Assembly (NCBI GenBank): GCA_037043015.1 | Contig: CM073329.1 | Span: 15,950,648-16,014,647, forward strand | Source: Bryum argenteum | Lineage: Eukaryota; Streptophyta; Bryopsida; Bryales; Bryaceae | DNA length: 64,000 bases | Direction: 5' to 3' | Shown here: in pieces, positions 1 through 8,932 of the stretch | How the letters are laid out: the number at the start of each line of letters is the position of its first letter | How positions within the stretch are numbered: the first letter of the stretch is position 1 | Translations under genes and position numbers: made by a program | The notes under the pieces: model-generated | Told to the model about the DNA's origin: nothing | Seen by the model: only the letters and a program-made list of their open reading frames with translations | Database searches by the model: none

Positions 1-107
1 TGGGACCCAACCCAAGTGATTTCGTCCAAAACGGAGTCCGGATGAAGAAGTTATGGCTCTCCAAAGTTTCTGTCATCCAAAATGTCGTTTTTCGACATTC
101 GGCCCGC
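1..107. other. Sequence flanking the piggyBac element
   Basis: Short flank outside the left TTAA of the piggyBac-like element. I see no gene or recognisable repeat in it. Confidence 0.5.
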
Positions 108-111
108 TTAA

Positions 112-125
112 CCCCTGAGCGCCCC
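112..125 (+). repeat. Left terminal inverted repeat of the piggyBac element
   Basis: CCCCTGAGCGCCCC directly inside TTAA (108-111). It matches the reverse complement of 7713-7726 at all 14 positions, and similarity stops at position 15. Confidence 0.9.
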
Positions 126-1283
126 CTCCAAAAAGCCCGAAAATCAAGGTTTGCAGACCGAGCCAAGCTTATCGGGTGCCAATTCTGCAGAAATTGATTA
201 TTTTGAATTTCACCGTTGAGAAACATGAAGAACAGGGATGCGAAGGTGTGGGAAAAATTGGGATGGATTTCACCGCACGGATTTGGTTTCTATAATGGTC
301 AAACAATGGTTGACTTCTTACATTTGCTGAATTTTGAGGGGGCTCAAGGTTTTGAAAAATCTTCACAAATTCTGACATTATCCATTTTTGCTGAAATTTT
401 GGGATCAGAGAGCTAGTGTGGTATTGACTTACCCTACAAAAGTTCAAAATGGTTCCATGCTTCAAAGACTGTGCAACAGCTGCCCAAATATTACAGACGA
501 GACTTAGTCGGAAAGGACTGACCGGGTCAAGGCAGTTCAAGGTACCGCCTGCAACTGGCAGTACAACTGCCACGTAAGTGGTCCCGCCAAACCACTAGCA
601 ACTACCAATTCAGCTGAAGTGGGTACAGTTCCTCGACACACTGCTTACATGCAGTGAATTTCCACAAGGTCGAGCCAGGCTGGAAGTGGCAGTAAACAAG
701 GAGGGTTCGGAGCCACATCAGACACAAAGTGTCCAGATTGCAGAAACAGATCTGATGGCTTCATGATTATCGTCAAAACATCTAACAACGTTGAGAGGTC
801 TGTGCACCATGAACTTCCGCAAAAAGAACCCCGCATTCTCGTGCGACGACGGAGGCAGCGACCTAAACAAGTTCAGTGAATCCAGAGCCGTCGGATCCAG
901 GTTTATATAACTTAGTGTATCTAAGAAGAAACGATTGCAATTCCACAGTGTCGCACAGTTCATATGTGCCGAGCATCTTCAAAGAGCTCCCTACCCTGCA
1001 AAAACAATTCATCAAGATTAGTTTTGATCCTTGAGCTCGATTACAGCAAACATCAGAACAGCGAGTCAAAAGCGTATGCATCTGAACTGAAAATAGATAC
1101 CAGAATGCGTAGCAAGTGTCGGCAGGCTTATTGACCCTTCCTTGAAACCCTCCAGATTCAGTCTCTCTGTCCTCAACCACAAGTCAAACCCTCATGGTTT
1201 TTAGCAAGTGAATCCTTCTCTTCAATATTTAGTCATCATTCGACAAACACATGCAATGCTCTTCCATGCCGAATTTGGTTCAG
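126..1283. other. Left part of the piggyBac element, no recognised gene
   Basis: Contains only minus-strand open frames (for example 169-573 and 863-1180) without similarity I can name. It may be 3' untranslated or captured noncoding sequence lying downstream of the CCA1/LHY-like fragment. Confidence 0.4.
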
Positions 1284-1859
1284 TTAGTCCTCTTTCAACT
1301 CCAGAATAACGTCGAAGACTATACCTGGTGGTGGAGGTGAGAATTTTCGAGGTAATGTGTCGCGCTTGAAAAGAGCCTTGAAAGCGATCTGCCCTCGCTC
1401 AGTCACTTCCTTCCATTGCTCGCCATCGATAGATGTCGTCCTTGGCAATCGACATGAAAATGAACCACTACCTGGCTTCTCCTCATCTTTACAAACCGGA
1501 AGGAACTCGTTGAATGTGAACTGCTCCGGTATCCGAGTCTCTTCCCCATCCATTGAGCTTCTCCCAGTGTTATCCTGGGTGGATCTTTCGACGTTGCATG
1601 TGGCTTCGCCTTCGGATGAGCCGTCACTAGATCCCGACCTGTCGGTGGCCCCAGGCGCATTCTCGCATGCGGATGAGTTCGAGCTCGGTCCTCGTCTCTC
1701 ATTGCTACCTTGCGCTTGCGCATCCCCACCTTCGCTGCCACATGACTGCGATGCGTCGGTGGGAGTAGCTTCCTCGTCGTTGAACTTGCTGCCGATCTTG
1801 GTGAATTGACCAGATAGGTTGTTCGAGCCGCTGATCGAACGAATTAGCTCCAGCCGCAA
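1284..1859 (-). pseudogene. Captured C-terminal fragment of a CCA1/LHY-type clock MYB factor
   Basis: Seen: an open minus-strand frame of 191 aa, Ser/Glu/Asp-rich, ending in a block with ERGQIAFKALFKRD and LPRKFSPP just before the stop. Known: CCA1/LHY proteins have a conserved C-terminal block of the form GR.AF.ALFSR..LPQSFSPP, preceded by a Ser-rich stretch. The SANT/MYB DNA-binding domain at the other end of such proteins is absent. The frame starts where the CPSase-like fragment ends, so the two were probably joined inside the transposon. A protein from this frame could not bind DNA like CCA1/LHY. It could be expressed as part of a chimeric transcript. The family call rests on remembered motif similarity. 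The alternative is a related RVE-type protein. Confidence 0.65.
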
Positions 1860-2406
1860 CTACGTCTTTGACAAAGAAATCCTGGAGAGCCATCATCTCA
1901 ACAGGGCTTGTTTTCAAACCCCAGACCGCCTGTAAGGTAGCATGAGCACCTGCAATGGTAGTGATAATAGGTACCTTATAAGCAAGTGCCAATTGCCGCA
2001 ATTGTCTGCCATCTATCTGATCAAGAGCATCTCCAGAGCTCGTGATGATCATGAGCTGAATGCCTCCGTTGGTGATAGCGTCGGCAGCATGAGGACGTCC
2101 CTCATGAAGCTTCAATACTCTTTCCACCTTCACACCAGCCTTCTCTAAAGCACTAGCAGTGCCATCAATACACAAAATGGTGAACCCAAGCTCCTGGAAG
2201 CCCTTGGCGATCGGAATCACCTTCTCCTTCAACATATCGTTCATGCTGATGAACACCATTCCTGTAAGTGGCAGTCTCTGGTTCGCGGCGATCTGAGCTT
2301 TTGCGAACGCCTCGGGCGTAATTGCGTACTGGCAATTCATTAGACCAACGACTCCAAGTCGACGAGCAAGCTTCGTCGATGCATTCAAGGTCGGAAGCTG
2401 AAGCAT
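1860..2406 (-). pseudogene. Captured fragment of carbamoyl-phosphate synthase large subunit (MGS domain)
   Basis: Seen: the frame 2406-1705 (233 aa) reads through VGLMNCQYAI, AFAKAQIAA, VERVLKLHEGRPHAADAI, ITSSGDALDQIDGRQLR, ALAYKVPIITTIAGA and MALQDFF. Known: these are the order and wording of the CarB/CPSase large subunit C-terminus, covering the end of the second ATP-grasp half and the allosteric MGS-like domain. In intact proteins about 95 residues lie between the GLMNCQYAI and AFAKAQIAA blocks; here they are joined in frame. The ATP-grasp domains are missing, so it cannot be a working synthase. After MALQDFFVKDVV (about 1860) similarity stops and the frame runs on as a shadow over the CCA1/LHY-like piece. 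A plant CPSase acts in plastids in arginine and pyrimidine synthesis; this copy is transposon cargo. Confidence 0.8.
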
Positions 2407-2514
2407 TCTATCAGTATTCCCGTCCCAGCTTAGAAACTGCCAGGGCTATAACCGCGTGCTTTCACAATCTTCGGCTCATGTTTGTATATATCCGCCAGCA
2501 TCTTTGTAATATCC

Positions 2515-4827
2515 TCAAACACGGCCTCCACGCAGTGGTCGGGTCACACGTAAAGCATACATCTTTAGACTATGAACTTTTACAAAACAACTCCCTAGGC
2601 ACATGTGAGCACCCCCACATGTGGTACACCGATATTGAGTCTTCTTCTTGCACACGAGGCTCTGCCGCCTCAGGTTCAAGTGCCGTGAACTGAAATGAAG
2701 GGCTCGAGGGTGACGAAGACACGCCATTCTGCAAGTCGATGGAGCATCGAGCCACGAGGCAGTCAACGTCTCTGCAACTGCTTCGTGAAATAAGAGTCGT
2801 TGCCGATATACTGTCTCCCCGCGAGTAAGACGGTCATGCTTCAGAAGAACCCACGAGTTATTTAGCCAACAATCCACAACAAAAAACAAATGTTTATGCC
2901 ACCACTTGTGTGAGTGGAATTGCACAGAGTAGTCTGTGCGCATCTGGTCCACGATGTCCACTCCTCTCATGTTCGTTTGATACTCTATCTGTTGTGGAGT
3001 GGAGTCAATCGCCTCGCGGATACCGTTCACCCAACGTAGTGATCGTGCTCCTTCAGCCACCGGATCGGTTGACGTCGACAAGATGTACACCGGTTTCGAG
3101 TCATACCAGCATGTTGCGGCCATGTGGCGCTGAGCATGCATTCTCCACATCAAGGTTCCACGAGGATGGTTACCCTTCTTCTGCCCAAGTAAAGAAGTTG
3201 GCAGCCCAATCCGATTCTCACGGACAGTCCCTGTTGCCCATATGCTTCGGTGGTAGAGATCTTCGAATAGCTTTGGAGCAGTAAAAAAATTATCGCAGAC
3301 AACAGTGTGTCCTACACCATCGAGGCCCACGGTCAGCTCACGCACTACACGTTCTCCTTGACCAACGTCCGGAGTTCCACTGGCCCCTACATACGGTATA
3401 AGGTTGAAGATATACCGAGAAGGATTACATACAGCTGCAAAAAACTTGAACCCATATTTAGTAGGCTTAGCCGGCATGTACTGACGGAAACCTGAATAGT
3501 GTCCATGATATGCGACCATGATTTCATCACAAGTGATGTACTTGTCGGGGTTGTAAAGGGCCCGACTCTTGCTCACAAAATCGTCAATAAGCCAACGAAC
3601 TTTGGCTAACTTATCGTACCTTGGTGATTCCTTATCCGTCTCAATCGTTTCGTTGTTGACAAGATGGAGGCATCTCAACAAGCTCTCGAAACGATTTCGA
3701 GTGAAAACCCGAGGGATAACCGAGCATCGCAAGAACTCCTTGCGCTTCCAGTAGTCTCGTATCGTCGGCATCAACTTCACTCCCATTAGGATTGCAACAC
3801 CAAAGAATGCACGAATCTCCTTGGCTGAAGTTGGAACCCAGTGTGGTCCACCGTTTGTGTTCTGGCTACGGCCAGTCCCTTGTTGCGCTGCGTACAAGTT
3901 TGTCTGCAGAACAATCTCGCTCACTACACAGTCATCCAGAAAATGGTCGAAGAAAGAGATGGCAGGTTTCCGATCACGGGTCATACGAGCCCTCGGACCT
4001 GGCTGGAGTCCACGAAAGGTAGCACGATCGCCCAATAGTGTGGACTCCTGACATTGCCAATATCGATCATGGTATCTCGCTCGGAAATCCAGGGCATCTA
4101 AGTCTCCGTCCTCACTGTAGTCGCCAATCTCGTGTCGCAGCTCAACATCGCTATGCTCGGACTCAGTCTCACATTCTGAGAAATCAAGGGATGAGGCGTC
4201 ACCTTCGAAGTCGCGCCAGTCTGCCCTCCAATCATCATCGTCAGAATCAGAACTTCTCGCGGAAGATCCCACGTCGGGAGTTGTCGGCACCTCAGGTCGT
4301 TGGGTGGAGAAGACAGTCGGCCTTTGCTCTGGAGGGTTCCCGTAATGCGGCAGTACTGCATCCTCATCGAGCCGCTGGGTGGAGAAGACGGGCACCTCGC
4401 TCTCGCAGTCAAGAAGGTCATGTAGACGCGCTGAAGAGCTAGCTGGGGTGGCATTTTCAAGTAGCCCTTCACCTCGTCCAAGAATCCTGCAGTCAACAAC
4501 TCGCACCTTTTGACCTCCAATACTGCCACCAAAATTGACGAAGTAAAAAGCAACCCCATTCTCCTGCCATCGTTGTTGAGGCTCTCCCCGAAACTCTGAA
4601 ATGTTGCCCCAATCCGCTCGGTTCTGTGCAAGTAACTCCACTGGTACACACACAGTCGATGGAAGTAGCCCGTTGCTTGGCAAGCAGCCTTGCACTGCCA
4701 ATGCTCCCTGAAATGCTCCCGCCAGGCCTCTTATAGCCGCTGAACGTGTGAGGCTGCCAGTACCAGTGGAGCTGCGACAATCACAAATGCCACATGAATG
4801 CGGTAATTTGCATCTAAATATGCACAA
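2515..4827 (-). CDS. piggyBac-type transposase (DDE_Tnp_1_7), intact
   Basis: Cuts and inserts the element at TTAA sites. Seen: an uninterrupted 770-aa frame. Residues 190-250 are acidic (runs of D/E). The DDE core covers about 285-660. The catalytic aspartates are D434 in TCDEIMVAY, D512 in VVCDNFF and D624 (with D627) in RGVDIVDQ, the piggyBac D-D-D arrangement. A C-terminal Cys/His cluster (C726, C734, C737, H741, C743, C747, H752) matches the cysteine-rich domain that binds piggyBac ends. The usual family length is about 590-650 aa, so the first ~150-280 residues may be extra or an over-long start. M282, just before the core, is the next conspicuous start candidate. An upstream exon is possible. 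Nothing in the catalytic core looks broken, so the element may be autonomous. Confidence 0.92.
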   Translation of the reverse strand: MCIFRCKLPHSCGICDCRSSTGTGSLTRSAAIRGLAGAFQGALAVQGCLPSNGLLPSTVCVPVELLAQNRADWGNISEFRGEPQQRWQENGVAFYFVNFGGSIGGQKVRVVDCRILGRGEGLLENATPASSSARLHDLLDCESEVPVFSTQRLDEDAVLPHYGNPPEQRPTVFSTQRPEVPTTPDVGSSARSSDSDDDDWRADWRDFEGDASSLDFSECETESEHSDVELRHEIGDYSEDGDLDALDFRARYHDRYWQCQESTLLGDRATFRGLQPGPRARMTRDRKPAISFFDHFLDDCVVSEIVLQTNLYAAQQGTGRSQNTNGGPHWVPTSAKEIRAFFGVAILMGVKLMPTIRDYWKRKEFLRCSVIPRVFTRNRFESLLRCLHLVNNETIETDKESPRYDKLAKVRWLIDDFVSKSRALYNPDKYITCDEIMVAYHGHYSGFRQYMPAKPTKYGFKFFAAVCNPSRYIFNLIPYVGASGTPDVGQGERVVRELTVGLDGVGHTVVCDNFFTAPKLFEDLYHRSIWATGTVRENRIGLPTSLLGQKKGNHPRGTLMWRMHAQRHMAATCWYDSKPVYILSTSTDPVAEGARSLRWVNGIREAIDSTPQQIEYQTNMRGVDIVDQMRTDYSVQFHSHKWWHKHLFFVVDCWLNNSWVLLKHDRLTRGETVYRQRLLFHEAVAETLTASWLDAPSTCRMACLRHPRALHFSSRHLNLRRQSLVCKKKTQYRCTTCGGAHMCLGSCFVKVHSLKMYALRVTRPLRGGRV

Positions 4828-5554
4828 ACTATTCTTTTGGTTATAATTCTATGCAAATACGACATACGTGCAACTTTCACAACAGTATTGCATCACTGAT
4901 GGCCCATTGACTTTCCTAAACAGTAGATTCAGTTTTACTATTTTGACGTACTCTCTTACGATCACTAAGTAACGTGGGCGGACGGTTTCCAGTGTGGGTA
5001 GCGGGCGGGGACCTTCACTCAGACTCTCACCAACCGCAAATTCATCCATCTGTATTATTGCAGAGTGATTGCCATCACCACTGACGTCCAATCAATGCTC
5101 TAATGTTCGACGTCTCTCAGGTATTCACGACGAACAGAAACCAGATAGAAAGTGAGTCCTTGCCAGTTTCAGCAACTGAACTCATATTCTTCCAACACTG
5201 AACAAATTGCTGGAAAATTCCATTCTAAATAGCGAGATCACTCGAAGCAGTTGCTTGTCAAAATAGCTGTACCCTATGCCTGTCATGAATTGCTTGCTCC
5301 TTACAAACGTGAGGGAAGGATCAGAGAGAAGGATCCCATCCTAATGAGCAAGATCACAGACATACGAATGGGAATGAGTTCTCTGCAATCGAATACAGAA
5401 TAGTACTGAATTCTACGCTACTCCACATCCACGAGGAGCTATGTATAGTCTAGGAGCTAATTGCTATGCCTGTCATGGATCGTATGTATGGAAGAAGAGA
5501 GGAAGGATTTGCATTCTCAAGCTGGTTTGTGAATTCACGACGAACAGAAACCAG
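4828..5554. other. Transposon interior with a duplicated segment
   Basis: No complete gene seen. A stretch of about 40 bp at 5117-5160 (CACGACGAACAGAAACCAGA onward) recurs at 5531-5570. A second pair, TATGCCTGTCATG, occurs near 5275 and 5465. An internal duplication therefore separates two copies of the sequence that leads into the CGI-58-like exon. Confidence 0.5.
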
Positions 5555-5680
5555 ACAGAGAGTGAGTCCTGGTTTGTGGATTCTCTGGAGGAATGGCGGA
5601 GGGCGAAGAAACTGGACCGATTCATCTTGTTAGGGCATTCTCTTAGAGGATAAGTGGCAGCTCGATACGCCCTCAAGGTG
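5555..5680 (+). pseudogene. Captured CGI-58/ABHD5-like alpha/beta-hydrolase exon with a nonsense codon
   Basis: Seen on the plus strand: SWFVDSLEEWRRAKKLDR, then FILLGHSLRG, a TAA stop (5651-5653), then VAARYALK followed by a GTGATT donor-like site. Known: plant and animal CGI-58/ABHD4/ABHD5 proteins read WF.DS.EEWR...L..FILLGHS.GGYVAA.YALK at the nucleophile elbow, with an exon end after ALK. The GHS motif is kept; the GGY that should follow is replaced by RG-stop. Only this one exon is present, and it runs opposite to the transposase, so it cannot make a hydrolase. CGI-58 regulates lipid turnover; here it is dead cargo. Confidence 0.72.
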
Positions 5681-5721
5681 ATTGTCAAACTCAACCTACT
5701 TCTGTACTCCATTTTAAAAAA

Positions 5722-6255
5722 CTAGCTCCCTGAGAATAAGACGCATCCATCTTTGAAACTAACTGTGTGGCTGCGCAGCATCCTAAGCATGTCCAGCATC
5801 TCATCCTCGTGGGCGCAGCAGGATTTTCTGAGGAATCGGACCGGATCATTCAGTTCAGATCCACCTGGAGAGGCGCAGTTGCGAATTTCATGAACTCCTT
5901 GCGCATTCCAGTCGTGTAAGGCTCGATTGGAGGATAGATCTCTGTCCTCACGGAGGAATTCTGACACCAAGCTTCTCGAAACGCGCTGCCAAATTTGACC
6001 AGTTTGCGCTTGGTGAATTGACCAGTTTTTGGCGGGTTTGTTTATGGGCTTACCTGCCAACTTCGACACACCGGCGCTGACGATGATGTCCCAAGTGCGA
6101 ATTCGGGGAGTATGAAGCCTCCGCTCCCGCATGTCGCCTTCGACGTAGCCTATGCGGTGATCTTGGTGATGGCCGAATTTCAGGAGCGGTCCAGCCTGGC
6201 GGCATTGTCGCCACATCCTGTCCATCATGAGGATGGCAACCACGCCCTTGCCCAC
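5722..6255 (-). CDS. Open frame of unknown function inside the piggyBac element
   Basis: A 177-aa minus-strand frame overlapping the end of the AT-hook ORF in another frame. I recognise no domain. A segment near 5995-6035 (NWSIHQ, GKPINKPAK) shares a 17-bp identical stretch, CTTGGTGAATTGACCAG, with the CPSase/CCA1 junction near 1797-1813. The shared word may mark a common joint or repeat used during capture. It may be a frameshifted continuation of the AT-hook frame rather than a separate gene. Confidence 0.25.
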   Translation of the reverse strand: MGKGVVAILMMDRMWRQCRQAGPLLKFGHHQDHRIGYVEGDMRERRLHTPRIRTWDIIVSAGVSKLAGKPINKPAKNWSIHQAQTGQIWQRVSRSLVSEFLREDRDLSSNRALHDWNAQGVHEIRNCASPGGSELNDPVRFLRKSCCAHEDEMLDMLRMLRSHTVSFKDGCVLFSGS

Positions 6256-6658
6256 GGCCTAGTGGACGCCCGCGCGGCCGACCTCTGCTACGGGCTGGAT
6301 ACCCTCGCCTTCCTCGCGATCCTTCGATGTCTCCACATTCTGTTCCAATGACATCAACCTCGCCATCACTAGGAAGTCTGTTTGCTGCTGTTGGCTGAGA
6401 AGCGCGTCCACGCCTCCATCGTGATCCCCGACTCTGCCCGCGTCCACGTAAATCGAAATCGGCTCTACTATTATCCTCGACAATCACTATAGCCTCCCCA
6501 TTCGTGTCAGGGAGCTCGTTCAGGTCAAAATTGAACCTCGGTAGATTCCTACCCTGACTACCCCCGCATCGACCTCTGCCACGACCCCGTCCCCTGTCGT
6601 GGCAGCCCAAACTGCAAGTATCATTGATTTCTTGGCGCCCTTGCGAGCGCCCCGTCAT
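6050..6658 (-). CDS. RG-rich protein with DLNELP (EAR-type) and AT-hook-like motifs, in the transposon
   Basis: A 202-aa minus-strand frame. Seen: an RG repeat at residues 22-30, NFDLNELP at 43-50, then a basic Arg/Gly region and SRGRPRGRPLGRG at 124-136. Known: DLNxxP is an EAR repression motif that recruits TOPLESS-type co-repressors, and RGRP cores are AT-hook minor-groove binders. Together they would suit a nuclear repressor, but I cannot name a family and parts of the downstream frame look shifted. It lies upstream of the transposase on the same strand and could be a captured host fragment or an accessory protein of the element. Function is inference from motifs. Confidence 0.4.
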   Translation of the reverse strand: MTGRSQGRQEINDTCSLGCHDRGRGRGRGRCGGSQGRNLPRFNFDLNELPDTNGEAIVIVEDNSRADFDLRGRGQSRGSRWRRGRASQPTAANRLPSDGEVDVIGTECGDIEGSRGRRGYPARSRGRPRGRPLGRGQGRGCHPHDGQDVATMPPGWTAPEIRPSPRSPHRLRRRRHAGAEASYSPNSHLGHHRQRRCVEVGR

Positions 6659-6761
6659 CTGGACTTCTGGTGGACCCTGTCGTTTGCACTCGAGGACTGC
6701 TTCTTCGGTAAGGTGTGTAGCTTACTTGCCCTAAATTGCTCACATCTCCTCCTCGATGACG

Positions 6762-7175
6762 TCAGAGGACGCGATCTGCTGCAAAGAAGGCATTATCTGA
6801 TGCCGTACTTGGCCACCACCTCGTTCGTATGAAATCGTTCACGGCATGTGGAAGTCCGTCACGATGACCCTCAGGTAGCCGCTCATGCACTCTCAAAATC
6901 CGAAAAATTTGTCTGCGAAACAAATACCTCCACGATGCAGCACTTGGATCAACCGGCCACCAATGGCTCGACGATGGTTCTTTCAGCGACAGAAGGAAAT
7001 CCTCGTTGAAGCACAACTTGACCTTCCCAATCTGCTTCGGCGTTGCATTGTGCCGCTCACGAGCCCATTCCTCCAACACCGCATTCACCGTGTTGATCTC
7101 TTCACTGGATGCACGCACTTCGACCGTAGGGCAGCCCATTGTGTTCGCAGATTCTCCTTCTGTACTTGAGGCCAT
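6762..7175 (-). CDS. Unrecognised open frame at the promoter end of the piggyBac element
   Basis: A 137-aa frame starting MASSTEGESANTMG, the first long frame inside the right end in the direction of transposase transcription. It is mixed charged/aromatic with no motif I can name. It may be a first exon joined to the AT-hook frame by an intron near 6660-6760. I could not fix a donor/acceptor pair, so this stays a suggestion. Confidence 0.3.
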   Translation of the reverse strand: MASSTEGESANTMGCPTVEVRASSEEINTVNAVLEEWARERHNATPKQIGKVKLCFNEDFLLSLKEPSSSHWWPVDPSAASWRYLFRRQIFRILRVHERLPEGHRDGLPHAVNDFIRTRWWPSTASDNAFFAADRVL

Positions 7176-7712
7176 CCCGACAAGCGCCGTAGTCGCCTTC
7201 GTTTACAACTCTCCGACAACGTGGTCCTCCAGTAACCCCACTCCGCGAGTGCTTCAAGAGAATCCAAGTCTGCATGCACGTACAGCCCCAATGCGCAAGC
7301 GCCCACAAAGGCTCGATATCATCAAAGACGGTGGTGAGATCTGGCAACCTACTGTGCAAAACCTAAACTCACTCGCAGCAATTACGCGCGCATCACTCTC
7401 AAAGCCACAAGTACCATTGCTACACAACACTCGTCGTCTCACTTGGAGCTTGAAAGGCGTTCGCGCCAATCTTCCAACGGTAGCTGACTGGCAGTAGCCG
7501 GTAGCCTACCTGACAGATCTTCCACCAACACATGCGAAAAACCAGAAATCCACTCAATTTCGAGCTCGACAAGCCGCGACGTGGGCCACCACTACTACTA
7601 TTCATAAACCCTACCCTGGCCCTACATATGTACTTTTACAGGTACCCCATCAATCCAGATCCAGCTCCAATTTTGAGGCTCAAAGAATTCATGGCGGACA
7701 CATTAGTCCGCT

Positions 7713-7726
7713 GGGGCGCTCAGGGG
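7713..7726 (-). repeat. Right terminal inverted repeat of the piggyBac element
   Basis: GGGGCGCTCAGGGG directly before TTAA (7727-7730), the exact inverse of the left TIR. The two TTAA copies are the target-site duplication. Confidence 0.9.
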
Positions 7727-7730
7727 TTAA

Positions 7731-8866
7731 GGGCTAGAGTGTACTCATAGTTTCTAGATCTATCACAAATGCAATAAGAATGGACAAAAACAATAAGCAC
7801 TTTCAAGGTCTCATAGGAAGGTGTCCCAAGTCCAAGGGGGTAGTTTTATAGAGATGCAGGCCAAAGTCGTGTCCCTCTAAATACAAATGAGGACAACTAT
7901 ATCTAGACATTATTCTTACCGACCCGAAGGATTGGGTTGTTGAAACTTAAGTAGATTCACCACGGCTCCTTCTTGTCCAAAGTTGTTACCAAGGGTAATA
8001 CTTTTATCGTGTGCGCCTCCTTAGGGGTTTTCTATCACTGAGAGAAATTCCCATCATATATCTGCAGACACTAGAAGTTGCAAATGAAGACTCCAACACT
8101 ATATGCCAAAATTGCCACACGCCATTGCTGTGAAAATTAGATAATTTGAATGTGGGTGTTTTCCCTAAAACTGGAGTCATTAGTTTCTTGTGATAATTGA
8201 GGGCAAGGATTTCGAGCACTCCTTGGACAAGAGAGGTTCCTGTAAAGGTTCGGAAATCCCTTTGTCTTCTTTACACATTCATTACTTTGCATCATAAGTT
8301 GTTCCGACTTTGCTTGTGAATTGTGATGAGTTCTTGGTTTGGAACTTGATTTGGAGAAATCAGTAAGATCTTATATTGATACAAGCCTAACACTGCATAG
8401 TTCTAAACCTTTTGAGCTTTTGAAGGTATTGTTTACCTTTCTATGTATAGTAATGTATATTGTACATTGATGTTAGCTATGTCATACAGAAATCATTAAT
8501 ATACAATTGTTCAAATAGTAGACCCTAGTATGCACATTCGTCGTCGTTGTTGTATATCTCATGCTATACATTTATTATGACGAGGAAAGCATCAATTTGA
8601 ATAGAGCCTGTTGTGAATGCTTTGCAAACTGCTTCCTGAAACGATCCAGAAAGCAGGAAAAACTCTACTTAGTTGTACTCACCCTCCACAATCCTAGAAA
8701 CCTTGTGCTCATTTTATGTTGTCAAACCCACAGCAGAAAAAGAGCACATGGAAAAGAGGTACTAAGGAATGATCTCACAATTCAAACTTTTAAAACAGAT
8801 TTTCTTTTGACATGCCTCTTGTATTCATGGTTGTGTTCTTGAAAATACGTCATGAAGATATCCTCC

Positions 8867-8932
<66 letters not shown>

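Larger units (their letters stand above)
112..7726 (-). mobile_element. piggyBac-superfamily DNA transposon, 7.6 kb, carrying host-gene fragments
   Basis: Seen: the left end is TTAA (108-111) followed by CCCCTGAGCGCCCC (112-125). The right end is the exact reverse complement of these 14 bp (7713-7726) followed by TTAA (7727-7730). TTAA duplication and TIRs starting with CCC are the hallmarks of piggyBac, and the body encodes a piggyBac-type transposase on the minus strand. Next to the right TIR is a small inverted repeat, GCGGAC/GTCCGC (7694-7711). The body is far longer than a transposase needs (canonical elements are about 2.5-3 kb). The excess holds a CPSase large-subunit fragment, a CCA1/LHY C-terminal fragment, a CGI-58-like exon and an AT-hook ORF. 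Identical TIRs and an open transposase frame suggest fairly recent insertion. piggyBac elements are scarce in plants, which makes this notable. Confidence 0.9.

Noticed and set aside
1357..1809. 150-aa plus-strand ORF
   Set aside because: Shadow frame antisense to the CCA1/LHY-like fragment.
7006..7497. 163-aa plus-strand ORF at the right end of the piggyBac element
   Set aside because: It lies antisense to the element's minus-strand frames and has no recognisable content.
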